Position numbers and translations under genes: made by a program | The notes under the pieces: generated by a model | Database searches by the model: none | Seen by the model: the letters and a program-made list of their open reading frames with translations, nothing else | What the model was told of the DNA's origin: nothing | Part shown: positions 1 through 7,741 of the stretch, piece after piece | How positions within the stretch are numbered: the stretch's first letter is position 1 | Layout: each line of letters opens with the position of its first letter | Origin: Methylotuvimicrobium buryatense 5G | GTDB lineage: Bacteria > Pseudomonadota > Gammaproteobacteria > Methylococcales > Methylomonadaceae | Length of the DNA stretch: 64,000 nucleotides | Assembly: GCF_000341735.1 (NCBI RefSeq) | Contig: NZ_KB455575.1 | Span: forward strand, 252,582 to 316,581 | Reading direction: 5' to 3'

Positions 1-919
1 GCTGGCGCGCCGCCTTAAATCGCAGCTGCAAAAAACTCGGTCCGGCCTTAGCGGATTGATGGCAACGATTCCCATTGGTCAAAAAGCCATCGACGATGAT
101 TTGCTTGAGGAAATCGAAGCCCGATTATTGATGGCCGATATCGGTTTCGAAGCGACGACAGCAATCATTCGGCGATTGACCGATAGTCTCGAACGGCATC
201 AATTAAACGACGGGGAAGCATTGGAAAATGCGCTGAAACAAGAATTATTGGCTATTCTTAAGCCTTGTAACCACCCCCTACAGATTCCCGAACAAGATAA
301 GCCGTTCGTGATTTTGGTAGTCGGCGTCAACGGTGCCGGCAAAACTACGACGATCGGTAAAATGGCCAAGCGCTTTCAATCTCAAGGCCATAGCGTGATG
401 CTGGCTGCGGGCGACACCTTCAGGGCAGCGGCAGTCGAACAGTTGCAAACCTGGGGTGAACGCAACAACATTCATGTCGTCGCACAGCACACCGGCGCCG
501 ACTCTGCCTCGGTGATTTATGACGGTGTGCAATCGGCGCAAGCTAAAGGTATCGACGTATTGATTGCCGATACCGCAGGACGTTTACACACCAAGTCCAA
601 TCTGATGGACGAACTGAAAAAGGTTAAACGCATTATCGGAAAGCTCGATGAAACCGCGCCGCACGAGGTTTTGTTGGTTTTAGATGCGGGAACCGGACAA
701 AATGCGCTGTCTCAGGCGAAACAATTTAACGAAACTGTAGCATTGACCGGGATCGCATTAACCAAATTGGACGGCACCGCGAAGGGCGGCGTTATTTTTG
801 CGTTGGCTAAGCAATTCAGCGTGCCGATTCGTTTTATCGGTATCGGTGAAGGGATCGACGATTTGCAGGATTTCGATGCGGAACAGTTTGTCGACGCCTT
901 ATTTGCCAAAGATCAATAG
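1..919 (+). CDS. ftsY: Signal recognition particle receptor FtsY (5'-truncated by window edge)
   Basis: FtsY is the SRP-receptor GTPase that docks ribosome-nascent chain complexes at the inner membrane. The open frame runs without interruption from base 2, so the true start and the acidic N-terminal region lie outside the window. What is present is the helical N domain plus the GTPase G domain. It shows the P-loop GVNGAGKTTT, the DTAGR motif and the TKLDG guanine-specificity motif. The stop is TAG at 917-919, and ftsE begins 4 bases later. The order ftsY-ftsE-ftsX-rpoH is the classic gammaproteobacterial arrangement. Confidence 0.95.
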   Translation, partial: LARRLKSQLQKTRSGLSGLMATIPIGQKAIDDDLLEEIEARLLMADIGFEATTAIIRRLTDSLERHQLNDGEALENALKQELLAILKPCNHPLQIPEQDKPFVILVVGVNGAGKTTTIGKMAKRFQSQGHSVMLAAGDTFRAAAVEQLQTWGERNNIHVVAQHTGADSASVIYDGVQSAQAKGIDVLIADTAGRLHTKSNLMDELKKVKRIIGKLDETAPHEVLLVLDAGTGQNALSQAKQFNETVALTGIALTKLDGTAKGGVIFALAKQFSVPIRFIGIGEGIDDLQDFDAEQFVDALFAKDQ

Positions 920-923
920 GATT

Positions 924-1580
924 ATGCTCAAATTCGATCATGTCAGTAAACGTTATCCCGATGCCGGCGATGCATTGCTGGATGTCACGTTTCATCTACA
1001 GCGCGGAGAATTCGCTTTTTTGACCGGCCATTCCGGAGCCGGTAAAAGCACTTTGTTAAAGTTGATAGCGGTCATGGAAAGATGTTCGCGCGGTCAAGTT
1101 TTGTTGGACGGGCAAAATCTGAACACGGCGTCCGATCGGCAAATACCCTATATACGGAGGAAGCTGGGCTTAATATTTCAGGATTATAAATTGCTGCAAG
1201 ATAGAACCGTTTTCGACAATGTCGCATTGCCGTTGGTGGTGGCGGGTTACAGTCATTTTGATATCGGTCGGCGTGTTCGAGCTGCGCTCGATAAGGTCGG
1301 CTTGCTTGGTAAAGAAAAAAAGCTGCCGCAGACTTTGTCCGGCGGCGAACAGCAGCGCGTCGGTATTGCCCGCGCCGTTATAAACAAACCGCCTTTGATT
1401 CTCGCCGACGAGCCTACCGGTAATTTAGATCCGGAATTGTCGTCCGAGATTATGAAATTATTTGAAGATTTTCAACAAGTCGGCGTAACGGTATTGATTG
1501 CCACGCATGATATCGCTTTGGTTGAGCGAATGGGACATCGTGTATTGCAATTGGATCATGGCCGCCTGGTCGCAAGTTAA
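924..1580 (+). CDS. ftsE: Cell division ATP-binding protein FtsE
   Basis: FtsE is the ATPase of the FtsEX ABC-type complex. It works at the divisome to activate periplasmic peptidoglycan hydrolases and promote septal constriction. The 218-residue protein has the Walker A motif GHSGAGKST, the signature LSGGEQQR, and the Walker B/D-loop region [12 protein letters not shown]. The ATG at 924 was chosen because it lies just after the ftsY stop and gives the family's usual MLKFDHVSK-type start; a longer reading upstream would overlap ftsY. ftsX follows after 3 bases, so the two are surely cotranscribed. Confidence 0.95.
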   Translation: MLKFDHVSKRYPDAGDALLDVTFHLQRGEFAFLTGHSGAGKSTLLKLIAVMERCSRGQVLLDGQNLNTASDRQIPYIRRKLGLIFQDYKLLQDRTVFDNVALPLVVAGYSHFDIGRRVRAALDKVGLLGKEKKLPQTLSGGEQQRVGIARAVINKPPLILADEPTGNLDPELSSEIMKLFEDFQQVGVTVLIATHDIALVERMGHRVLQLDHGRLVAS

Positions 1581-1583
1581 CAG

Positions 1584-2591
1584 ATGAAAAAGCCGAATAT
1601 CAACCACAGAAGACCGCAACCCCGACAGAAAAAGGAAGTTCGACGAAAAGTTGTTTCCGGTAAGCTAAGTGTTATGCTGCAGGCTTACCTGGATATTCAT
1701 GCGCAAGCCTTGTTTTCCAGTCTAGGCCGATTGGCGCGCGCGCCGGTGACATCGCTGATGACCGTCAGCGTATTATCCATTGCAATTTCGTTGGCTGCCG
1801 GATTTTATCTGTTGGTCGCCAATATTCAACAATTAACCGGCGGGCTCGAAGATAGCAATCAAATTTCGTTGTTTTTAAAAGATCAAGTCACCGATGATGC
1901 CGGCGTAAAGTTAGCCGAGAAAATTAAAACATTCGTTCATGTACAGGATGCCAAGGTCATTACGAAAAACCAAGGGCTCGCCGAATTTCGCGAATATAGC
2001 GGTTTCGGCGACGCACTGAAAGCACTGGATAAAAACCCCTTGCCGACCGTTATTCAGGTTATGCCGGAACATAGCCTCGAAGAAGGGCCGCAACTTGACG
2101 AATTGTTTAAAAACTTAACGGATTTACAAGAAGTCGATTTTGCACAATTGGATATGCAATGGGTCAAACGCTTGTATTCGATCATGGAACTGGCGGATCG
2201 TGGCGTTACGCTGCTCAGTTTCATATTGGCCCTGGCCGTATTATTCATTACCGGGAATACGATAAGACTGGAATTACACAATCGGCGTGACGAAGTTATT
2301 ATCGCTAAGCTGGTTGGCGCGACCAACCGGTTTATTCAAAGGCCTTTTCTGTATACCGGTTTTTGGTTGGGTTTTAGTTCCGGCATTTTGGCTTGGATTG
2401 CTGTGACGGTCATGCTTTTTATACTACAACAGCCGATCGATCGATTGTCGGGTCTTTATGACGGCGTATTTTCGATGCGCTATTTGAGTTTCGGAGAAAT
2501 GATGTCGTTAGTTGCGATTTCTTCACTGCTTGGAGTAGCTGCTGCCTGGGCGGTGCTTTGCTATCAATTAAGACTGACCAAGCCCGAATAA
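1584..2591 (+). CDS. ftsX: Cell division protein FtsX
   Basis: FtsX is the membrane partner of FtsE, linking ATP hydrolysis to septal cell-wall hydrolase activation. The 335-residue protein has a basic cytoplasmic N-terminus of about 45 residues and a first membrane helix near residues 60-80. A periplasmic loop of about 120 residues follows, then three C-terminal membrane helices. A conserved stretch ELHNRRDEVIIAKLVGAT lies between helices 2 and 3, as expected for the FtsX/MacB permease fold. The gene starts 3 bases after ftsE. Confidence 0.94.
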   Translation: MKKPNINHRRPQPRQKKEVRRKVVSGKLSVMLQAYLDIHAQALFSSLGRLARAPVTSLMTVSVLSIAISLAAGFYLLVANIQQLTGGLEDSNQISLFLKDQVTDDAGVKLAEKIKTFVHVQDAKVITKNQGLAEFREYSGFGDALKALDKNPLPTVIQVMPEHSLEEGPQLDELFKNLTDLQEVDFAQLDMQWVKRLYSIMELADRGVTLLSFILALAVLFITGNTIRLELHNRRDEVIIAKLVGATNRFIQRPFLYTGFWLGFSSGILAWIAVTVMLFILQQPIDRLSGLYDGVFSMRYLSFGEMMSLVAISSLLGVAAAWAVLCYQLRLTKPE

Positions 2592-2719
2592 ACTGAGAGT
2601 AAGTTTCAGTCCTTGAATCCAAGAAGTTATTTATCGCGAAATCCCTAGAGAATCAGAGTCGCTCCGAGCCCTATCGATAATGAATGGACTCACAAAACAA
2701 TGCGGAACTTATAAAAATT

Positions 2720-2746
2720 TTAGCACTCATAACGCGAGAGTGCTAA
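2720..2746 (+). promoter_or_regulatory. CIRCE operator (HrcA-binding inverted repeat) upstream of rpoH
   Basis: The sequence is TTAGCACTC, nine bases, then GAGTGCTAA. This is an exact match to the CIRCE consensus (9-9-9 architecture) bound by the heat-shock repressor HrcA. It lies 31 bases before the rpoH start and just downstream of a TATAAA that could be a -10 box. HrcA itself is not in the window, so regulation by it is inferred. Confidence 0.9.
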
Positions 2747-2777
2747 AATCGAGAAAATCAAAAAATGAGGGGAAATC

Positions 2778-3644
2778 ATGAGTAACGCATTAGCCTTTGC
2801 CTTACCAACCAATCTTTCCGTAGGAACATTCGACGCTTATTTGAATGCGGTCGCGCAAACGCCGACTTTGTCGCACGACCACGAACGCAAACTGGCGCTT
2901 CGCTATCGCGATGAAGGCGACTTGGAAGCAGCGAAGGAACTGGTTATGTCGAATCTTCGTTTTGTTGTTCATGTCGCGCGTGGATACAGCGGTTACGGAC
3001 TGCCGTTGCCCGACATCATTCAAGAAGGCAACGTCGGTTTAATGAAAGCCGTCAAACGCTTCGATCCTGATGTCGGGGTTCGCTTAGTGACCTTTGCCGT
3101 ACATTGGATCAGAGCGGAAATCCATGAATATGTCATCAAAAACTGGCGTATCGTAAAAATTGCAACAACCAAATCGCAGCGTAAACTGTTTTTCAATTTA
3201 CGCAAATCGAAAAGCGACCTAGGCTGGTTGTCGCACGACGAAGCAAAAGCTGTCGCCGACGATTTAGGCGTTGATCTCAAAACCGTTTATGAAATGGAAA
3301 AGCGTATGGACAGTTCGGATATGGCTTTCGACATGCCGCATGACGAGCCATCCGACGAAAGCACTTACGCCTTTCCAGTCAGTTACTTAGAGCAACATAA
3401 CGCAGACCCGGCTGATCTGCTGGAAAACGAGCAATGGCAAGGTTATGAAGAAAACATGCTAAGCGAAGCAATGGCGGAACTCGACGAGCGTAGTCTCGAC
3501 ATTCTCAATAGCCGCTGGCTAAGCGAAGAAAAAGCGACATTGCATGATTTAGCTGCACGCTACAACGTTTCAGCCGAGCGCATCCGGCAGCTGGAAAAAA
3601 ACGCCATGAACAAGCTGAAAGCCGCATTCGTGCTGGAAGCATAA
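2778..3644 (+). CDS. rpoH: RNA polymerase heat-shock sigma factor RpoH (sigma-32)
   Basis: RpoH directs RNA polymerase to heat-shock promoters. The 288-residue protein has region 2 (core binding and -10 recognition) around residues 50-120. The sigma-32-specific RpoH box QRKLFFNLR follows, and a region 4 helix-turn-helix lies at the C-terminus. Its start is supported by a strong GAGGGG ribosome site. An intact CIRCE element lies between the gene and ftsX, suggesting HrcA control in addition to the usual post-transcriptional control. About 130 bases separate it from ftsX, so it probably has its own promoter. Confidence 0.96.
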   Translation: MSNALAFALPTNLSVGTFDAYLNAVAQTPTLSHDHERKLALRYRDEGDLEAAKELVMSNLRFVVHVARGYSGYGLPLPDIIQEGNVGLMKAVKRFDPDVGVRLVTFAVHWIRAEIHEYVIKNWRIVKIATTKSQRKLFFNLRKSKSDLGWLSHDEAKAVADDLGVDLKTVYEMEKRMDSSDMAFDMPHDEPSDESTYAFPVSYLEQHNADPADLLENEQWQGYEENMLSEAMAELDERSLDILNSRWLSEEKATLHDLAARYNVSAERIRQLEKNAMNKLKAAFVLEA

Positions 3645-4169
3645 TACGCCGGGCACTACACGCGTGGCGGGTTGTTCAACCCGCCCCAAACGTTTTCCGG
3701 TTTCCATAATCCTCCGTGAGAATCCATATTTTGGCAGGACGGGGTTTTATAACCCCGTCCGAAACGTTTCAACCGTGGCCGAAGCAAGCCGAAACGCTTA
3801 GTCCAAACCGAAACGTTGGGGACGGGTTAAATAACCCGCTCCGCAGGAATATACCTGACGTGCAAAAAGAAGCGCCCGATTGCTAGAAGATTGCCACGTT
3901 GTGTGAAAGGCTATTGGGGGTTTAGTGTTAGCGGCTTCGATAGCCGCGACGAAGGCGTCGCTTACACAACGATTGTAATCCCTTGTGGGAGCGATCCCCT
4001 GATCGCGATTTCGAAGCCACGAGAGTTAGGTGGCAATAAGGGGTATCGAGGCCACATTAGCTAAAAGACAGCAAGACAGAGTATCTACCGCTTAAGTATT
4101 ACGACGAGTGGTCCTCCGTGGGAATCCATAAGAGTAGGAAATAATCACCTTCTCGTAACCGGAAGTCTA
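3645..4169. repeat. Gene-free stretch with GACGGGGTT-type palindromic repeats
   Basis: No coding sequence is seen. At 3664-3860 there are several perfect or near-perfect palindromes, including GGCGGGTTGTTCAACCCGCC, a GACGGGG/CCCCGTC stem, and a second stem close to GACGGGTTAAATAACCCG. They are joined by AAACGTTTCGG-type linkers. The same units recur at 23455-23857, so this is a dispersed family. The first palindrome lies 20 bases after the rpoH stop and could also act as its terminator. The remainder (3861-4169) shows nothing recognisable. Confidence 0.6.
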
Positions 4170-4742
4170 TCAATCCGAAATCCGCGCAATCTCCCCATAA
4201 CGGAAACAATCGACGGTATGATCGTTAACCATGCCGACGGCCTGCATGAACGCATAGCAAATCGTCGAGCCGACGAATTTAAAACCGCGTCTTTTCAATT
4301 CCTTACTGAGCCGATCCGATAAAGGCGTATTCGCCGGCAACTCGGCGTGCGTCCGCCACGCGTTTTGGACTGGCCGGCCGTCGACAAAATCCCATAGAAA
4401 CGCATCGAAACTCCCGGTTTCTTCTTTGACGTTCAAAAAAGCGCGAGCATTGGTCACAGCGGCATTCACTTTGAGCCGGTTGCGTATGATGCCCGGATTC
4501 GCCAGCAACTCCGAAATTTTTGCCTCATCATAGCCGGCCACCGATACCGGATCGAAATTGTCGAACGCCGCCCTGAAATGGTCGCGTTTTTTTAAAATCG
4601 TCGACCAACTCAAGCCCGCCTGGGCGCCCTCCAAAACCAAAAACTCGAACAACAGACGGTCGTCATGCACCGGCACGCCCCATTCGCGGTCGTGATAGTC
4701 CTCTTCAAGCGGGCTGGACAAAGCCCATCGGCATTTGTTCAT
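4170..4742 (-). CDS. tag: DNA-3-methyladenine glycosylase I (Tag)
   Basis: Tag excises 3-methyladenine from alkylated DNA, the first step of base-excision repair. The 190-residue length is typical. The family hallmarks are visible: Cys4 and the motif YHDREWG with its His near the N-terminus, and DHTVDCF near the C-terminus. These provide the His/Cys ligands of the structural zinc. The helix-hairpin-helix glycosylase core lies between (GLSWSTILKKRDHFRAAF). It is transcribed on the same strand as the WYL regulator upstream of it, 45 bases apart, and could share its transcript. Confidence 0.93.
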   Translation of the reverse strand: MNKCRWALSSPLEEDYHDREWGVPVHDDRLLFEFLVLEGAQAGLSWSTILKKRDHFRAAFDNFDPVSVAGYDEAKISELLANPGIIRNRLKVNAAVTNARAFLNVKEETGSFDAFLWDFVDGRPVQNAWRTHAELPANTPLSDRLSKELKRRGFKFVGSTICYAFMQAVGMVNDHTVDCFRYGEIARISD

Positions 4743-4787
4743 GTCAAATGAAAGATATGCTTAGATTTCAAGGAAGGATACCGTGCG

Positions 4788-5654
4788 TTAAAAAAAGATA
4801 AAGTCCTTGATCTCATCGCGATTCAAAAGCACGATTTGCTGCTCCATCGCTTCCCGATGCAGATCGTCCTTGCCGATTCGCATACTCAAAAGAAAATACG
4901 ACAACAAGGCAGCCCGAATTTGAGTAACGCATTTACCGTCGACCATCCCGAAATCGCGCTCGATCACGCTTTTTTGCGCATCGTTCAACCCCGGATGCGG
5001 ACCGATTTCGACAGTCAACCACTTGTTCCACAAAGTGTCTGTAAAAGGGGGCTCGTCAGCCTTACCCAAAATAGAGACGCGATGAATACGTGCCAGAACG
5101 AAATCGCGGTAGTCGTTGTGAGTTACGCTAAAAGACCGAACGTGCCAACGCAAACCGTCGAACACCAAAGTATGAGGATTGATTTGCAAAGTCTTAGGCT
5201 CAGGACTGGACAACGATTGATATGAAATCTCCAGCTCGAATTTAAAACGCACCGCCTGCACAATGCCGCGCAAGACTCGCGCATCGATTTGCCGTGCCAA
5301 CGGATTGACAATTTCAACGGTTGGAAGGTTACCGACTAATGCGATCAGGGTTTCGTAACCGTTTTGTTGCTGTAATTTTAAAACCTGTAACAGCTCGCCG
5401 GTCGTTCCATCCATGAAACCCGGTTTAAACGAATCGTCGACCACATAGCGTTTCAAATACTTATCGTAACGAATATTTCCCGGACACAACGATTGATAAA
5501 GCGTCAAATCCTTCGATGCCTGTACTCGACTAATGCCGAAATAATTAATCAACGTACCGGTCGAAATTTCACCGCTCCAAAACACCGTTGCTTCCAGCAA
5601 AGTTAATCGATGACGCTGTTCCCACTTTAAATTCGGTTGCAAGAGATTACCCAT
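4788..5654 (-). CDS. WYL-domain transcriptional regulator of the BrxR/CapW type
   Basis: The 288-residue protein has an N-terminal winged helix-turn-helix (about residues 10-80). It carries the characteristic pattern FWSGEISTG...YFGISRVQASKDL, followed by PGNIRYDK. A central WYL domain (about 130-200) and a C-terminal WCX-like region follow. This architecture is that of BrxR and CapW, dimeric repressors known to control BREX, CBASS and other phage-defence operons. Their WYL domain is thought to sense a nucleic-acid or nucleotide ligand. Here it is divergent from cas1 with a 367-base gap. Control of the cas operon is inference; control of itself or tag is equally possible. Confidence 0.82.
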   Translation of the reverse strand: MGNLLQPNLKWEQRHRLTLLEATVFWSGEISTGTLINYFGISRVQASKDLTLYQSLCPGNIRYDKYLKRYVVDDSFKPGFMDGTTGELLQVLKLQQQNGYETLIALVGNLPTVEIVNPLARQIDARVLRGIVQAVRFKFELEISYQSLSSPEPKTLQINPHTLVFDGLRWHVRSFSVTHNDYRDFVLARIHRVSILGKADEPPFTDTLWNKWLTVEIGPHPGLNDAQKSVIERDFGMVDGKCVTQIRAALLSYFLLSMRIGKDDLHREAMEQQIVLLNRDEIKDFIFF

Positions 5655-5819
5655 GGTGTTAGAGTCATGAAAACTAAATTTATATGTTTATTGTGGAATG
5701 GTTAAGAATTCTATCAGTAGCTTAGCAGTTAACAAAGATTAGAGCGGAGAAGAGATAAAAAATTTCTTTTCGAATACAAGTAATGGTTATTAACAATGAT
5801 ATTCGATAGGCGATAGCAT

Positions 5820-5988
5820 GTTTATATACCTGTCGTAGATCAAAATTCGGCGTCTGTGGGTGTCCGCCAAAGGACGCCGTGAATACGTCCCTGTAGGCTC
5901 TATGCCAGCTCCATGCTGGCAAAGCCTTTGTCGGACACCCAGGCGCCTCCTTTGGCACTGCCGAAATTTAAAGTGCGAAAGGTATAGA
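5820..5988. repeat. Family-D interspersed palindromic element between the WYL regulator and cas1
   Basis: An element of about 170 bases whose ends are inverted versions of TATACC...CAAATTTCGGC. The core includes GGACGCCGTGAATACGTCC and a CCAGCTCCATGCTGGCA stem. At least nine related copies occur in this window. It occupies much of the intergenic space from which both the regulator and cas1 must be transcribed. No tidy promoter is seen between its right end and the cas1 start, only 33 bases away. Confidence 0.75.
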
Positions 5989-6021
5989 TACGAATTTGAC
6001 TGGCATAGTAGGTACTTAACA

Positions 6022-6969
6022 ATGGAACAACTCACCGATCTAAAAGCGATATTGCACTCCAAACGCGCCAATATTTACTACCTGGAAAAATGCCGGGTCA
6101 TGCAAAAGGATGGCCGCGTACTCTATCTGACAGAAGCCAAGGAAGAAAAACAATACTGGAATATTCCGATCGCGAATACCACCGTCATCTTGCTCGGTAC
6201 CGGTACCTCGATCACACAAGCTGCTGCTCGCATGTTAGCTTCGGCCGGGGTACTGATCGGTTTTTGCGGAGGCGGAGGTACGCCGTTGTTAATGGGCAAT
6301 GAAATCGAATGGCTAACGCCGCAAAGCGAATACCGGCCCACGGAGTATGTACAAGGCTGGCTTTCCTTTTGGTTTGATGCACAAAAGCGTTTGGAAGTCG
6401 CCAAGCAGTTTCAACACGGACGCATCGACTATTTGCGCCGTATATGGGGTAAAGACAAGGATCTTAAAACCGAAGGATTCGACAGCGGAGACGAGGACAT
6501 AGCAGGCGCGTTAGCCAATTGCGCCGCGAAAATAGACAATGCCAAAAACGTCACCGAATTATTGGTCGGTGAGGCGCAACTGACCAAAAGCCTGTACAAA
6601 GCCGCTGTCAAACGCACCCAACTCGGCGATTTTAGCCGCAATGCCGAAAGCGTCGACGACGCTAATATCTTTCTAAACCACGGTAACTACCTGGCCTACG
6701 GCTTGGGCGCCACCACGCTATGGGTGCTCGGCATCCCGCACGGTTTTGCAGTGATGCACGGCAAAACCCGGCGCGGCGCATTGGTATTCGACGTCGCCGA
6801 TCTAGTCAAAGATACCTTGATCTTGCCGTGGGCCTTCATCAGCGCCAAGGAAAAAACAACCGAACAGGAATTCCGCCAGCAAATCCTGCAAAAATTTACC
6901 GAACATAAAGCGCTGGATTTTATGTTTGACACTGTTAAGGATATCGCCTTGCAGGGAGATAAGGCATGA
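6022..6969 (+). CDS. cas1: CRISPR-associated endonuclease Cas1, type I-F
   Basis: Cas1 is the integrase of spacer acquisition, acting with Cas2 (here the N-terminus of Cas2-3) to insert 32-base spacers at the leader end. The 315-residue protein is of the I-F subtype: it begins with the typical MEQLTDLKAIL region. The conserved metal-binding Glu (TELLVGEAQL), His (VMHGKTRRGA) and Asp (LVFDVADLVKD) are all visible. The ATG at 6022 was chosen over an upstream in-frame start because the upstream extension lies entirely in a dispersed repeat. The gene has host-like GC, unlike the AT-rich effector genes downstream. In other I-F systems cas1 directly abuts cas2-3; here VapBC intervenes. Confidence 0.94.
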   Translation: MEQLTDLKAILHSKRANIYYLEKCRVMQKDGRVLYLTEAKEEKQYWNIPIANTTVILLGTGTSITQAAARMLASAGVLIGFCGGGGTPLLMGNEIEWLTPQSEYRPTEYVQGWLSFWFDAQKRLEVAKQFQHGRIDYLRRIWGKDKDLKTEGFDSGDEDIAGALANCAAKIDNAKNVTELLVGEAQLTKSLYKAAVKRTQLGDFSRNAESVDDANIFLNHGNYLAYGLGATTLWVLGIPHGFAVMHGKTRRGALVFDVADLVKDTLILPWAFISAKEKTTEQEFRQQILQKFTEHKALDFMFDTVKDIALQGDKA

Positions 6970-7025
6970 GTTTAGCGGGTCGAACCATTCCTACGCGTCC
7001 GCGTGAAAACGCTCAAAGCTTAAAA

Positions 7026-7436
7026 TCACTCAACCCAATTTTCAAGCCGCAAGCCATCAATACGTCTAAACTCCCTTGTGTTATTAGTGACCAATGTCAA
7101 ATCCAAAGCAACTGCGTGAGCGGCGATCCAAAGGTCATTGCCCCCAATCAGACAACCTTTTCTTTCCAAGTCACTGCGAATAGAAGCATAAACCTCCGCA
7201 ACCTCAACCAGCATAGGTTGCACCGGCAAACGAGCAGCCAGCAGTTGGACATTCATGATGGCCGCTTCTTTTTCTCGGCTTTTCAATGCGCCCGAAAACA
7301 ACTCACCATAGGTAATCATCGAAATCACTACCTCGCCATGCCGCAATTGCCTGAACCTCTCTGCTATGCAAGCCGGACGGCGTTTTTTAAGATAAATACA
7401 AATATCCGTATCCAGCATGAAACGAGCCGGCATCAT
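7026..7436 (-). CDS. vapC: VapC-type PIN-domain toxin ribonuclease
   Basis: VapC toxins are PIN-fold, Mg-dependent ribonucleases that cleave tRNA or rRNA and arrest growth when free of antitoxin. The 136-residue protein shows the acidic active-site pattern: an N-terminal MLDTDICIYL, a YGELFSGA with its Glu, a GGNDLWIAAHA with its Asp, and the closing TNNTREF. Its ATG overlaps the vapB stop in an ATGA, so translation is coupled. It lies antisense within the cas operon, between cas1 and cas2-3. No stop or frameshift damages it, so it may be active. Confidence 0.92.
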   Translation of the reverse strand: MMPARFMLDTDICIYLKKRRPACIAERFRQLRHGEVVISMITYGELFSGALKSREKEAAIMNVQLLAARLPVQPMLVEVAEVYASIRSDLERKGCLIGGNDLWIAAHAVALDLTLVTNNTREFRRIDGLRLENWVE

Positions 7437-7663
7437 TCAAAATCCCGATCCTGTGGTGGAGGGTCAATCCGTTTTTCCGCCATAAAATCATCTGAGAAGC
7501 CGGCGAAAATGTCCATCACATCCGCAAGATTATCCGGTTTTTTGCGTAATACTACCTCATCTCCGCGTCGAAAAATCTCTACCTCATCCGCATCAAACTG
7601 GAATTCTTTGGGAATCCGCACCGCTTGCGAATTGCCGCTTTTAAAAACGCGCGTTGTCGTCAT
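7433..7663 (-). CDS. vapB: VapB-type antitoxin (AbrB/SpoVT fold)
   Basis: The 76-residue antitoxin has an N-terminal AbrB-like swapped-hairpin DNA-binding domain (TRVFKSGNSQAVRIPKEF). A C-terminal acidic and hydrophobic tail would block VapC. The start at 7663 gives the family's usual MTTTRVFKSGNSQ beginning; an upstream in-frame extension lacks similarity. The promoter and autoregulatory operator must lie in the 78 bases between this start and the cas2-3 start, so VapBC complex binding could also affect transcription into cas2-3. That link is inference. Confidence 0.9.
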   Translation of the reverse strand: MTTTRVFKSGNSQAVRIPKEFQFDADEVEIFRRGDEVVLRKKPDNLADVMDIFAGFSDDFMAEKRIDPPPQDRDFE

Positions 7664-7741
7664 AAAACACCTCATGTATATATCGCATGTGTTTACATTA
7701 GCACTAAGCCGGTATAGACACAATTATTTGGAGATCCCATC

